Positions 54,979 to 63,400 of a stretch of 64,000 nucleotides of DNA are shown piece after piece. This DNA is from Thalassotalea sp. ND16A (GTDB lineage Bacteria > Pseudomonadota > Gammaproteobacteria > Enterobacterales > Alteromonadaceae). The stretch lies in NCBI RefSeq assembly GCF_000764205.1, contig NZ_JQDZ01000112.1:62001-126000 (forward strand). Reading direction: 5' to 3'. Positions within the stretch are counted from its first letter, which is position 1. Every line of letters starts with the position of its first letter. The position numbers were made by a program, and so were the translations under genes. Under the pieces are notes generated by a model. It did no database searches, was not told the DNA's origin, and worked only from the letters and a program-made list of their open reading frames with translations.

Positions 54979-55629
54979 TTAGCTCCCTGGATAGTATTCT
55001 TTGATATCACTTACTGGTCGATAGATATTGACAAATACATCGGTATCACCATCTTGCCAAATTTGAATGTCTATGGCGTATTGGTCGTCATTGCCACGCA
55101 AACTATAAAGCTCGAACACTTCGCCTGCATCCTCACCCTCAAACTCTGACGGTGCTATTGCCCGGCAATCTTTACGATGAAAATAGCCCATTTGCGCGGC
55201 TACGGTTTGTTGATATTGTTCACAAGTCCAGCCCGATGTTCTCGGGCTATCCTGTTGTCTGGTTAACAGTGCATCGGCGTCTTCGCTAAATATTTGGGCA
55301 AAGTCATCTAAATTAAACAAGCTTGCTACGTCTTGCTCTTCAATACGGTAGCTAAATTTTAGAAATGGTTGTGCGCCGCGCTCAACGCTTAAATAAACGG
55401 TTTCATTGCTCTTGCCGGTTAAGGCCCATTCGGTGATGAGTGCATGTTCAAATTCATGACTGTTAATATTACTTACTTGAAACTGCTGCTGACGTAGTAT
55501 TTCTGGTAGGGCGAAGTTGTCTGAAAGCACAATAATGTCGTTGCTCAACAGATCTTGCGGTTGATTAAGTTGGCGTGCCTTATTACTGTCGTTGCTGTCT
55601 TTAGCGAACAGTTTTTTTAAAAAGTTCAT
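54979..55629 (-). CDS. yjfK: YjfK-like DUF2491 family protein
   Basis: The protein of about 216 residues starts MNFLKKLFAKDSND (ATG 55629; upstream in-frame codons lack support). It matches the DUF2491 length and composition (E. coli YjfK is about 219 residues): an N-terminal basic helix, a beta-rich middle (VYLSVERGAQPFLKFSYRI) and acidic C-terminal EDAGEVFELYSLRG and DTDVFVNIYRPVSDIKEYYP. Function unknown; in E. coli yjfK follows the PspA-like yjfJ, as here. A short inverted repeat occupies the gap to the PspA gene. Confidence 0.8.
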   Translation of the reverse strand: MNFLKKLFAKDSNDSNKARQLNQPQDLLSNDIIVLSDNFALPEILRQQQFQVSNINSHEFEHALITEWALTGKSNETVYLSVERGAQPFLKFSYRIEEQDVASLFNLDDFAQIFSEDADALLTRQQDSPRTSGWTCEQYQQTVAAQMGYFHRKDCRAIAPSEFEGEDAGEVFELYSLRGNDDQYAIDIQIWQDGDTDVFVNIYRPVSDIKEYYPGS

Positions 55630-55650
55630 TAACCACCTATGGTGTGTAAA

Positions 55651-55694
55651 TAGCAAGTTGATTAAAAATGAACAGATAGTTAATCAACTTGCTA
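55651..55694. repeat. Short dispersed palindrome (15-bp perfect arms)
   Basis: TAGCAAGTTGATTAA (55651-55665) and TTAATCAACTTGCTA (55680-55694) are perfect inverted repeats around AAATGAACAGATAG. This is a deleted version of the element at 20967-21243, sharing TTAAAAATGA-CAGATA and the terminus. It lies inside the PspA-DUF2491 intergenic gap and could form an mRNA hairpin. Confidence 0.65.
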
Positions 55695-55757
55695 TAAAAT
55701 GCTTTTAATGTTTTTCCAGCCGGAAAAGGGTATCAATAATTGATACCCTTGCTGTCG

Positions 55758-56456
55758 TTAAGCTTGGTTTTGTTTTTTCGCTTTCAGACGATCTAGCACC
55801 GAATTGGCGCTATTGTCCTGATTACCTATGCCAGCCGCTTTTAATTGCGCTTCCAGCGAGCTGTCGGAATCTTCGGCTTCTAACAGCTCCGCGGCTTTTA
55901 ATTGGTCATCAAACTTTTGCTGTTTGGCTTTTATACGCTCTAATGAGTCTTTCGCATTTAACAGCTTTGAGTTACTCGATGAAAAATTATCGGTAATGGC
56001 CGAGGTGGCTTTTTGTACGCTGTTGGTGGTCTTTACCATCGACAGCTGACGTTTGTATTCTGTCACCTGACGTTCACCTTTTTTCACCAGATCTTTTAAC
56101 CTGTCGGCATTGTTGCTATAGCTATCAAGCGCTTGTTGCTGGGTAGCTAGCTCATTTTCCAGACTGGCAATTTTCTCGGCCACTTGCAGCGCTAAGGTTT
56201 CATTATTTTTTTCTAATGCTTGCGTGGCATAACCTTCATGCTCAACAATATCGCGCTTCACTTTATCCAGATCTCGACTGGCTGACATTTGTTGCGCCAT
56301 TACTGCGGTCAAGTCGCGTTTCGCTTTGGTTAAGTGATTTTCGGCATCGCGAATTTCTTGCTCAAAAATACGGGTTGCGTTGGCATCAACAATGCCTTCG
56401 CCCATTTCATTGGCGCCACCACGTATTGCGGTCATAATTTTTTTAAAAATACTCAT
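55758..56456 (-). CDS. yjfJ: PspA/IM30 family protein (YjfJ-like)
   Basis: The 232-residue protein is an almost continuous coiled coil, starting MSIFKKIMTAIRGGANEMGE and containing DANATRIFEQEIRDAENHL and the helical hairpin typical of PspA/IM30. The length equals E. coli YjfJ. PspA proteins bind stressed inner membranes and form ESCRT-III-like assemblies that limit proton leakage. It sits between DUF2170 (YjfI) and DUF2491 (YjfK) genes, the same order as E. coli yjfIJK. There is no PspF/PspB/PspC in view. Confidence 0.92.
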   Translation of the reverse strand: MSIFKKIMTAIRGGANEMGEGIVDANATRIFEQEIRDAENHLTKAKRDLTAVMAQQMSASRDLDKVKRDIVEHEGYATQALEKNNETLALQVAEKIASLENELATQQQALDSYSNNADRLKDLVKKGERQVTEYKRQLSMVKTTNSVQKATSAITDNFSSSNSKLLNAKDSLERIKAKQQKFDDQLKAAELLEAEDSDSSLEAQLKAAGIGNQDNSANSVLDRLKAKKQNQA

Positions 56457-56493
56457 AATTACTCCATAGATACCGGTAAAGGTATTAAATTGG

Positions 56494-56907
56494 TTAAGCT
56501 AAAAACTCGTCCATATCATCGATAACTTCAATGGCATTATTACTCAATACGGCTAACTCATGTTCAATATCGCTAAACGATGAACTAATGGCCAGTGCGC
56601 CAAATATCACGTATTTATCGCCTATCTTGGCGAATGAAGATAATGGCATCGGAATGTTCATCTCTAACATAGCTTCCAGCATTGCCACTCTTTTATCGCT
56701 CTTCACTTCTTCTTCACCCCAAAGGTAGGTGATACATAAAATTTGATCGTCGGTCACCGACACAAAAATGGGTAACTCTTCACGATCGCTTATGGTGATT
56801 TGCAATACGTCAACTTCACCCGAAATAGGCTGGCAATCGAACAATAAACCGGTATCTGAATTATCGGCTAACAAGTTTAGATGATCAGCTATCTTATGAA
56901 TGTTCAT
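56494..56907 (-). CDS. yjfI: YjfI-like DUF2170 family protein
   Basis: The 137-residue protein starts MNIHKIADHLNLLADN at ATG 56907, preceded by AAGGA. It has the acidic, beta-rich DUF2170 layout: LQITISDREELPIFVSVTDDQI, AMLEMNIPMPLSSFAKIGD, then NAIEVIDDMDEFL. Function unknown. It is first gene of the yjfI-yjfJ-yjfK-like transcription unit and has two GACATA-N-TATGTC palindromes directly upstream. Confidence 0.82.
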   Translation of the reverse strand: MNIHKIADHLNLLADNSDTGLLFDCQPISGEVDVLQITISDREELPIFVSVTDDQILCITYLWGEEEVKSDKRVAMLEAMLEMNIPMPLSSFAKIGDKYVIFGALAISSSFSDIEHELAVLSNNAIEVIDDMDEFLA

Positions 56908-56928
56908 GGTTATCCTTATTTTAAACAA

Positions 56929-56941
56929 GACATATTATGTC
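56929..56941. promoter_or_regulatory. Palindromic operator candidate 1
   Basis: GACATATTATGTC is a 13-bp odd palindrome 22 bp upstream of the DUF2170 ATG. Its centre is 36 bp from that of the next copy (56965-56977). The same motif occurs at 59083-59095. Confidence 0.6.
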
Positions 56942-56962
56942 ATAGGTTATAAATTTAGCACA

Positions 56963-56979
56963 TTGACATAATATGTCAA
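56963..56979. promoter_or_regulatory. Palindromic operator candidate 2
   Basis: TTGACATAATATGTCAA is a perfect 17-bp palindrome (core GACATA-A-TATGTC) 56 bp upstream of the DUF2170 ATG. TTGACA within it could also be a -35 element on either strand, so binding would probably affect transcription. Confidence 0.65.
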
Positions 56980-57020
56980 ATGATAAATTTGATAAATATT
57001 GTTTCTCTTGACTCAGTGTT

Positions 57021-57074
57021 ATACCAATTTGTTTTAGCCATTAAAAATGATCAGATAATGAGTCAACTTGGCAT
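57021..57074. repeat. Diverged copy of the dispersed CAGATA repeat
   Basis: TACCAATTTG at the left and CAACTTGGCA at the right flank the core CATTAAAAATGATCAGATAA. This matches the MITE-like element at 20967-21243 with its middle deleted. It lies between the DUF350 stop and the operator region of the DUF2170 unit and could act as a hairpin terminator. Confidence 0.55.
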
Positions 57075-57976
57075 TAAACCATTAATGCCGTTAAGATCAT
57101 CGCAATGGCAATACTGACAGCCATCTCAATACTGGCAACACCCACGTTGTGTTGTTGATCAACTTCCTGGGCCATATCGATGCCCCACAAAATAATGCGT
57201 TTGGCGATGGTGGTTAACAAGGAGACAACCACCGTCATCAGCAAGCCGAAGAATAACCAGCCGACCAGGTTTTCAACTATGGTTTCCGGGGTGTAGACCA
57301 AGAAGTAACTGGCCGCAGTAACGGCCAGAGAGGTTGAGATAATCTGCCCACTGTAACGTAACGCTAGCGCTACCTGACCGTCACAAAATGCTTCTTGCAT
57401 CGAATCTTGTTGGTTATTTCTGGCGTAATGGCGTTCACGAATCCGGGTCACTAATACCAAAATGATTTGCGATACGACAAACCCGCTGGCAATGGCGATA
57501 AAGGTATAACCATCGAGACCATCCACCCAGATCAACACCGCACGAATGACGATGGCGGTGGCAATAACGCTTGCCGCATCGACGATACCAACGGTGATAT
57601 TGCGATTTTTAATCTCTGCCATTTTATCGAGTTTATTTAGGGCTAAGCGGTCATGAATGATGCGACCGAGCTTAATCAATATTAAGCCAAACAAACCATA
57701 GGCAAACATGCCAATGGCTTCAACTTCATAACTTATCGCACTTTCCCCGGTGATGGCTCCGGTAAGGACGATCCCTAATGCGGCAACACTGCCGGCAACG
57801 CTGATGCCAAAGGCAAAATTATCTTCTTTCGCCAGTTCATCGGTGGTGTTTACTTTAGCCGTTAAGCCGGCAACAAAACGCATTGCCGATAACAACAGGA
57901 TTGCAACCGCGACATCGATGGCCAGAATAATCAACATATGCTGATCGATATTGGTGATATTTAACAAATTGTCCAT
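57074..57976 (-). CDS. DUF350 membrane protein, double length (YjfL-like)
   Basis: This 300-residue polytopic membrane protein has about eight hydrophobic helices arranged as two DUF350-like halves (about 1-150 and 155-300). E. coli YjfL is about half this length, so an internal duplication or fusion is likely. Repeated segments are GIVLTGAITGESAISYEVEA in the first half and a matching helix pair in the second. Function unknown; DUF350 proteins recur beside PspA-type genes. It lies 11 bp after the lipoprotein gene, so the two are co-transcribed. Confidence 0.85.
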   Translation of the reverse strand: MDNLLNITNIDQHMLIILAIDVAVAILLLSAMRFVAGLTAKVNTTDELAKEDNFAFGISVAGSVAALGIVLTGAITGESAISYEVEAIGMFAYGLFGLILIKLGRIIHDRLALNKLDKMAEIKNRNITVGIVDAASVIATAIVIRAVLIWVDGLDGYTFIAIASGFVVSQIILVLVTRIRERHYARNNQQDSMQEAFCDGQVALALRYSGQIISTSLAVTAASYFLVYTPETIVENLVGWLFFGLLMTVVVSLLTTIAKRIILWGIDMAQEVDQQHNVGVASIEMAVSIAIAMILTALMV

Positions 57977-57987
57977 GGTGCTTCCTA

Positions 57988-58983
57988 TTATCTTCGGCGA
58001 CGAAAACCGCGTGAAATGAATGATTTTCGTTTTTTCCGAAAACGTGGTTTTTTACTGTATTTTGACTTACTGGCAAATTTACTTTTATTGCTAAATTTGC
58101 TTGAACTGTTACTGCGAAACTTACTGGCGGTTTTTTGCGCATTTTGGCTTTGCTTTGACAACCCGGATGAGCCACTACGATTTTTGTTGTAGGTGCTGGT
58201 AAATTTCTGACCTTTACTGGCAAATGACTTGCGGGTACGAGTTTCTACCTGATTTTGTTTGCGCAAATTACTTGGTGAGGTATAACGGCTACGACCATAA
58301 TCATTGTAATAACTGTAACCGCGATTGCGGCCCCAACTGTCATAATAAATGCGATTGCCACCAAACATGTTGCCCATCATCGAGTACATGCCATACCAGG
58401 CCCAAAATGACATGCCGGAACTGTTGGTCTGCCATTGCCCGTAAGAAGGGTTGCCGACGAGTTGCGAGCCAACGCCAAAGTCTTGCGCGTTGTTGTCAAT
58501 TAAGCTTTGGGCCTTATTTTGCGAATTAATTCTCGGCAAGGCGCCATCCGACATATCGGCTAATACGTTAAGCGGGTCACTAAGGGCATCGGAATAGAGC
58601 ACCGGGTCGGCGGCCTGATAGATGTTCATTAACTCTTGGTAAATCGCTTTATTGTCGGCAAACATTTGCGGTTGGTTTTTCACTGTATTTACTCTGTCTA
58701 ACAAAGCTAAATACATTGGTCCCTGTATGCTGGCATCTTTTTTAAATTCGGCAATAAGGGGTTGCAAATCAGGCTTAAGTTCCAGCACTTTTGCGGCGTA
58801 TTGATTGATCAAATTGGCATTGCGCACTTGCCCATTGGCAAGGGCATCACCTAATTGCGCAATGCGCTGCTCAGTAACCGGCGTTTGGCCTTGGATTTGT
58901 GCTATATAGGGGTCACTACAGCCACTTAATACTACAGTTAGGCTGAGGATAGACAGTAAAATTAATCGTTTTATTGATTGCAT
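57988..58983 (-). CDS. Lipoprotein with basic Ser/Lys/Arg-rich C-terminal tail
   Basis: The 331-residue protein has lipobox VLSGC (Cys22). It has a helical N-terminal domain (about 25-170), a Trp/Tyr/Gly-rich middle (FWAWYGMYSMMGNMFGGN, SWGRNRGYSYYNDYGRSRY), then a strongly basic low-complexity tail (about 240-331, many SKFxSxSK and ending RRR). The tail could bind lipopolysaccharide, nucleic acid or wall polymers; that is inference. It occupies the place of the YjfM-type envelope protein in E. coli but is not clearly homologous. It is the first gene of the lipoprotein-DUF350 unit. Confidence 0.8.
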   Translation of the reverse strand: MQSIKRLILLSILSLTVVLSGCSDPYIAQIQGQTPVTEQRIAQLGDALANGQVRNANLINQYAAKVLELKPDLQPLIAEFKKDASIQGPMYLALLDRVNTVKNQPQMFADNKAIYQELMNIYQAADPVLYSDALSDPLNVLADMSDGALPRINSQNKAQSLIDNNAQDFGVGSQLVGNPSYGQWQTNSSGMSFWAWYGMYSMMGNMFGGNRIYYDSWGRNRGYSYYNDYGRSRYTSPSNLRKQNQVETRTRKSFASKGQKFTSTYNKNRSGSSGLSKQSQNAQKTASKFRSNSSSKFSNKSKFASKSKYSKKPRFRKKRKSFISRGFRRRR

Positions 58984-59020
58984 TTATGCTCACTTTCCTT
59001 CAAAAATGCTAAGGTAAGGA

Positions 59021-59057
59021 TTGACGAAATAGAATCGCTATAATTATATTTCGTCAA
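59021..59057. promoter_or_regulatory. 11-bp inverted repeat upstream of the lipoprotein gene
   Basis: TTGACGAAATA (59021-59031) and TATTTCGTCAA (59047-59057) are perfect inverted arms with a 15-bp spacer, 38-74 bp before the ATG. On the minus strand TTGACG could serve as a -35 box. It is a probable regulatory site distinct from the GACATA palindrome. Confidence 0.6.
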
Positions 59058-59082
59058 ACTGATAGATAGTAATAACATCAAC

Positions 59083-59095
59083 GACATAATATGTC
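59083..59095. promoter_or_regulatory. Palindromic operator candidate 3
   Basis: GACATAATATGTC lies 100 bp upstream of the lipoprotein ATG and is identical to the core of candidate 2. The inverted terminus of a MITE-like element begins at the very next base region (59096). Confidence 0.65.
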
Positions 59096-59363
59096 TAGGG
59101 TCTGTTGTTCTTTGGAGTTCATTTTTGCAACGATTTCTTTGGTATTTATACAAGGCGGAGCATGTGTGATGTAGTTATTCTACTTGAACTTGTGACAACG
59201 CGGTAGAAATGCCAAAGAAACCGTTGCCCTTCGGGTTCAACTAAGCGACACCTGCTCTTTGTTGCTTGTTACTTACTTAGAATTACTAAGCGACAGCACA
59301 AGTGCCGCGATCAGAAATCGCTGAGTTGCACAAAACTTGAACTCGAAAGGTCAACAGACCCTT
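59096..59363. mobile_element. MITE-like element with AGGGTCTGTTG termini
   Basis: AGGGTCTGTTG (59097-59107) and CAACAGACCCT (59352-59362) are perfect 11-bp inverted termini. Similarity continues inward imperfectly for about 25 bp more (CTTT-GAGTTCA, TTTTG, CGATTTCT on both sides). The interior of about 245 bp has no credible gene. It fills most of the gap between the lipoprotein gene and glnE and abuts operator candidate 3. Confidence 0.65.
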
Positions 59364-59413
59364 AGCAATTGTAACAAACCGTATAATATTCAATAAAAAT
59401 GGAAATTTAGCCA

Positions 59414-62281
59414 GTGCAAAAGTCACTTTCAGATATTCAAAATGCGTTACTTATTCAGCAACAAACGGATCATTTTAACCGCTTTAGTGAAAATGCCGCG
59501 GAAGTCATTCAGGCATTAACGATTGAGCAAATTCACTTACTCAAGCAAGCGTTTGCGTTGAGTGATTTTGTTGCGGAAACATTTATCAGTAACCCTGAAT
59601 GGGTTAGTGAGATGTTTTCGCCGTCGTTTTTTGATTTTACCGAGCAGGTAGATGCCAGTGCTTATCTATTAGAAAGAATTTCAAATTGTGCCAGCGAAGA
59701 TGAATTGCACCGGGTATTACGACAACTTCGCAATAAATTCTTAAGCGCAATCGCCATTGCCGATTTGTGCCATCATTGCGAACTTAAAACCTCATTAGCC
59801 AATTTATCCAGGCTCACCGATACTTTGATTGACGGCGCCTTGACCTGGCTGCATCAACATTGCCAGTCACTTTGGGGCCAGCCACAAAATAATCAGGGAG
59901 TAGAGCAAACGTTATTGGTATATGCGATGGGAAAACTAGGCGGCAAAGAGCTAAACTTCTCTTCTGATATTGACCTCATTTTTGTCTATCCAGAAGGAGG
60001 AGAGACCGTTGGCAGCAGAAGGAGCATTGATAATCAGCAATACTTTACTCGCCTCGGGCAAAAATTAATTGCTGCACTCGATCAGGTGACCAAAGATGGT
60101 TTTGTCTTTCGGGTAGATATGCGGCTGCGCCCTTTTGGCGATAGTGGTCCGTTAGCATTGAGTTTTGCCGCCATGGAAAATTACTATCAAGATCAGGGGC
60201 GCGACTGGGAAAGGTATGCGATGCTCAAAGCAAGAATTGTTGGCGATGGACCTTATCATCAAGCGTTAAGCGATTTACTCAAGCCGTTTGTTTATCGTCG
60301 CTATATTGATTTTAGTGTCATTGAAAGCTTTCGTCGGATGAAACAGATGATAGCGCAAGAAGCACGACGAAGAAAACTGCAATACAACATTAAATTAGGC
60401 GCTGGTGGAATCCGCGAAATTGAATTTATTGTGCAAGTGTTTCAACTGATCCGCGGCGGCCGAGAAAAAAAATTACAGCAACGAAACCTGCTAACCGCAT
60501 TATCCTTATTGGTTGAGCATGACTGTATTAGCGTTAATAGTGCCGAAACGTTGCGCAGTGCGTATTATTTTTTAAGGCGTAGTGAGAATGCGATCCAGGC
60601 ATTTACCGATCAACAAACCCAACAATTACCAGATTCGGATTTAAATCGGGCACGGTTAACGCACGTAATGGGCTTTGCCCAATGGCAAGATTATGTAGTT
60701 GCCTGTCAGCGTCATATGCAGGCGGTGAACCATGAGTTTAGTTTGCTGGTTGGTGAAGATAATGAACAAAATACGGCGGTGGATGCTCATTGGCTGACGT
60801 TTTGGCATGCCAATTGGGACACGCAAGAATCGATAGAGTGGATCCTGAAAAAAAGATCAAGCTGGCCAGCCGAATTACTGAATAAACAGCTGAGGAATTT
60901 TCAAGCGGATCTGAAAAAACGCAGTGTCGGCAACCGTGGCAGACAAGTGCTGGATAAGTTGATGCCGGTATTGCTTGAGTTTCTGCCAGAACAGCAAACC
61001 GCACAGCTTACCTTGCAGAGAACTTTACAGGTGTTGACGAAAATAGTTACCCGCACGGCGTATTTAGAATTGTTACTTGAAAACCCGCCGGCATTTAAGC
61101 AATTACTGAATTTATGTCAGTCAAGCGCCTGGATCAGTGAGTACCTGGCAAAATTTCCGTTGTTACTCGATGAGTTAATTGATCCCAAATTGTTATATGC
61201 CATCCCGGCATTCAACGACTACCCACAGTTGCTGGGTGAGAGTTTATTACGAATTCCGGAAGACGATCTGGAAATGCAAATGGAAGGTTTACGACAATTT
61301 AAACAGACCCAGCAATTAAAAATTGCGGCTGCAGACATTACCGGTATTTTGCCGGTAATGAAGGTGAGTGACCATTTGACCGCATTAGCCGAAGCCATCA
61401 TTACTGAAGTCGTTAGCATGGCCTGGCAACAAATGGTGCACAGATACGGCCAGCCAAACTCCACCATAGGCACAGATGAAAAAGGCTTTGCCGTGATCGG
61501 CTACGGCAAGCTTGGCGGCATCGAATTAGGCTATGGCTCTGACCTTGATTTGGTGTTTGTCCATAACCGTGATGCCAGCTGTCAAACCAGTGGTGAAAAA
61601 TCTATCCCTAGCAAGCAGTTTTATTTAAAAATGGCGCAACGGATCTTGCATTTATTCAATACCCGCACTGCCAATGGCATTTTATATGAAGCCGACATGC
61701 GTTTACGACCCTCGGGCAATTCGGGCTTGATGGTGGTGCATATTGATACCTTTAAGCATTATCAAAATACTGACGCCTGGACCTGGGAGCATCAAGCGCT
61801 GGTAAGGGCACGCGCCGTTAGCGGTGATAAAGCGCTGATTGAAAAGTTTACTGAAATACGTCATCAGGTATTAACTGAGAAAAGAGATGCGAAACAATTG
61901 CAACTTGACGTGACTAAGATGCGTGAAAAAATGCGCCAGCATTTAGATACTAGCAGCGAGGGGGTTATCGATATAAAACAAAGTGTTGGTGGCTTGGCGG
62001 ATATAGAATTTTTAGCCCAATATCTGGTGCTCAATAATAATCATGAACATCATGGATTAAGCCATTTTTCCGATAACGTCAGAATTTTTGGCGGCTTACA
62101 AGCCGAGCAATTAATCACCACGGCTGAACAGCAACAATTAGTGTCCAGTTATTGTGCGTTACGCGATACCGGCCACGCGCTGGTTTTGCAAAGTTTACCG
62201 GCGCAAATGGCCGAAGATAAACTGCTTATAGAACGTCAGCAAGTGAGTGACATTTGGCGAAAATATCTCGGCCAAAACTAA
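59414..62281 (+). CDS. glnE: Glutamine synthetase adenylyltransferase/deadenylyltransferase GlnE
   Basis: The 955-residue protein has two nucleotidyltransferase domains, each with a GKLGG...SDxDL motif: GKLGGKELNFSSDIDL (about 172-187, deadenylylating half) and GKLGGIELGYGSDLDL (about 697-712, adenylylating half). Each is followed by the linked helical domain (ADMRLRPSGNSG in the second, VDMRLRPFGDSG in the first). It tunes glutamine synthetase activity in response to PII and glutamine. The GTG start at 59414 fits the family N-terminus. It keeps its place between ygiF and hldE as in E. coli, though seven genes are inserted before it. Confidence 0.96.
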   Translation: MQKSLSDIQNALLIQQQTDHFNRFSENAAEVIQALTIEQIHLLKQAFALSDFVAETFISNPEWVSEMFSPSFFDFTEQVDASAYLLERISNCASEDELHRVLRQLRNKFLSAIAIADLCHHCELKTSLANLSRLTDTLIDGALTWLHQHCQSLWGQPQNNQGVEQTLLVYAMGKLGGKELNFSSDIDLIFVYPEGGETVGSRRSIDNQQYFTRLGQKLIAALDQVTKDGFVFRVDMRLRPFGDSGPLALSFAAMENYYQDQGRDWERYAMLKARIVGDGPYHQALSDLLKPFVYRRYIDFSVIESFRRMKQMIAQEARRRKLQYNIKLGAGGIREIEFIVQVFQLIRGGREKKLQQRNLLTALSLLVEHDCISVNSAETLRSAYYFLRRSENAIQAFTDQQTQQLPDSDLNRARLTHVMGFAQWQDYVVACQRHMQAVNHEFSLLVGEDNEQNTAVDAHWLTFWHANWDTQESIEWILKKRSSWPAELLNKQLRNFQADLKKRSVGNRGRQVLDKLMPVLLEFLPEQQTAQLTLQRTLQVLTKIVTRTAYLELLLENPPAFKQLLNLCQSSAWISEYLAKFPLLLDELIDPKLLYAIPAFNDYPQLLGESLLRIPEDDLEMQMEGLRQFKQTQQLKIAAADITGILPVMKVSDHLTALAEAIITEVVSMAWQQMVHRYGQPNSTIGTDEKGFAVIGYGKLGGIELGYGSDLDLVFVHNRDASCQTSGEKSIPSKQFYLKMAQRILHLFNTRTANGILYEADMRLRPSGNSGLMVVHIDTFKHYQNTDAWTWEHQALVRARAVSGDKALIEKFTEIRHQVLTEKRDAKQLQLDVTKMREKMRQHLDTSSEGVIDIKQSVGGLADIEFLAQYLVLNNNHEHHGLSHFSDNVRIFGGLQAEQLITTAEQQQLVSSYCALRDTGHALVLQSLPAQMAEDKLLIERQQVSDIWRKYLGQN

Positions 62282-62309
62282 TACCAATACCAACTAGGGT
62301 TAACTCGCC

Positions 62310-63248
62310 TTAGTCGTAAAATTTAGGATCTGACTTATTAGGTCGGGTTTTAAATCGTCGGTGTAGCCACATGTATTGTTCCGGCTGTTTTAAAATGGCC
62401 TGCTCTACCGCTTGATTAACGCGAAGAATGTCTTGTTCATCATCACCGCTGGGAAAATTGTCCAATGCCGGCAGAAACTCTAACAAATAGCCACTGTTAT
62501 CGGGTTTTCGCCTTGGCACCAGCATCATTGTTTTTACGTTTTTTCCTTTCGCAAAAACCATGGTGCCTATGGTTGATGCCGTTTCTTTGACATTAAAAAA
62601 CGGCACAAAAATAGAACGTTTTCGGCCATAGTCTTGATCGGGCAAATAGACACAGGTTTCTTTATCTCGAAGCGCTTTTATCATGCCTTTGACATTGCTT
62701 TTATCGACCATGTATTTGTTTGAACGAGCGCGACCACGATGTTGAAAATACTCCATCAACTGATTGTGGTTTGGTCGATAAAAGGCGACGAGAGGGTGTA
62801 CATGGCCAGTTGCCCGGCCAACAAATTCCAAGCATAAGAAGTGTATGGTAAGTAATAACACGCCATGATCTTGCGCCTTAACTTGCTCTAAGTGTTCTAA
62901 CCCTGAGACTTCAATTTTGCGTGCAATACGCCAGTCTGGCCACCACCAGCCCATACCGGTTTCAAATAAGCCAATGCCGGTGTTTTCAAAATTTTGCTGC
63001 ACCATCGTTTGCCGTTCGGCTTTGCTTAACTGCGGAAAACACACATCGATATTTTTTTGTGCCACGGTTAAACGGCTGCCACCAATCTTCATCATCAAAC
63101 GGCCAAGCATCCGGCCCATCGCGAGTTGTAATTTATACGGCAACCAGGAAATGCTATACAAGGTGATCACGCCTACCCAGGTTAACCAATATTTAGGCAG
63201 AAAGAAGCGGGCTTTGAATTTTGTTTGCAGAACTTTATTTTTACTCAA
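62310..63248 (-). CDS. lpxL: LpxL-type lipid A lauroyl acyltransferase
   Basis: The 312-residue protein has one N-terminal transmembrane helix and the family catalytic motif H-x4-E: LLLTIHFLCLEF (about 130-141). It also has VAFYRPNHNQLMEYF, CVYLPDQDYGRKRSIFVPFF and the C-terminal MWLHRRFKTRP. It adds a secondary acyl chain to the Kdo2-lipid IVA precursor at the inner membrane. The LpxL/LpxP/LpxM choice cannot be fixed from sequence by eye; LpxL fits best. It is convergent with glnE and divergent from hldE, a lipopolysaccharide core gene. Confidence 0.85.
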   Translation of the reverse strand: MSKNKVLQTKFKARFFLPKYWLTWVGVITLYSISWLPYKLQLAMGRMLGRLMMKIGGSRLTVAQKNIDVCFPQLSKAERQTMVQQNFENTGIGLFETGMGWWWPDWRIARKIEVSGLEHLEQVKAQDHGVLLLTIHFLCLEFVGRATGHVHPLVAFYRPNHNQLMEYFQHRGRARSNKYMVDKSNVKGMIKALRDKETCVYLPDQDYGRKRSIFVPFFNVKETASTIGTMVFAKGKNVKTMMLVPRRKPDNSGYLLEFLPALDNFPSGDDEQDILRVNQAVEQAILKQPEQYMWLHRRFKTRPNKSDPKFYD

Positions 63249-63290
63249 TACTTCATCAACTCATTGAAAAGCTTATGTTACACTATACTA

Positions 63291-63336
63291 ATACAAGCCA
63301 GATATTTAATTGACCAATTAATTATCTGACTTGTAT
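63291..63336. repeat. 21-bp-arm palindrome between lpxL and hldE
   Basis: Arms 63291-63311 and 63316-63336 (starting ATACAAG-CAGATA, ending TATCTG-CTTGTAT) match at 19 of 21 positions around a GACC loop. They share CAGATATTTAAT with the dispersed repeat family. It lies in the divergent promoter region. Confidence 0.55.
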
Positions 63337-63400
63337 AAATAACACGAATGAATGCCGTAAAGGCGGTTACGTCATTATTATACCCAGTTTGGAAGACCAT

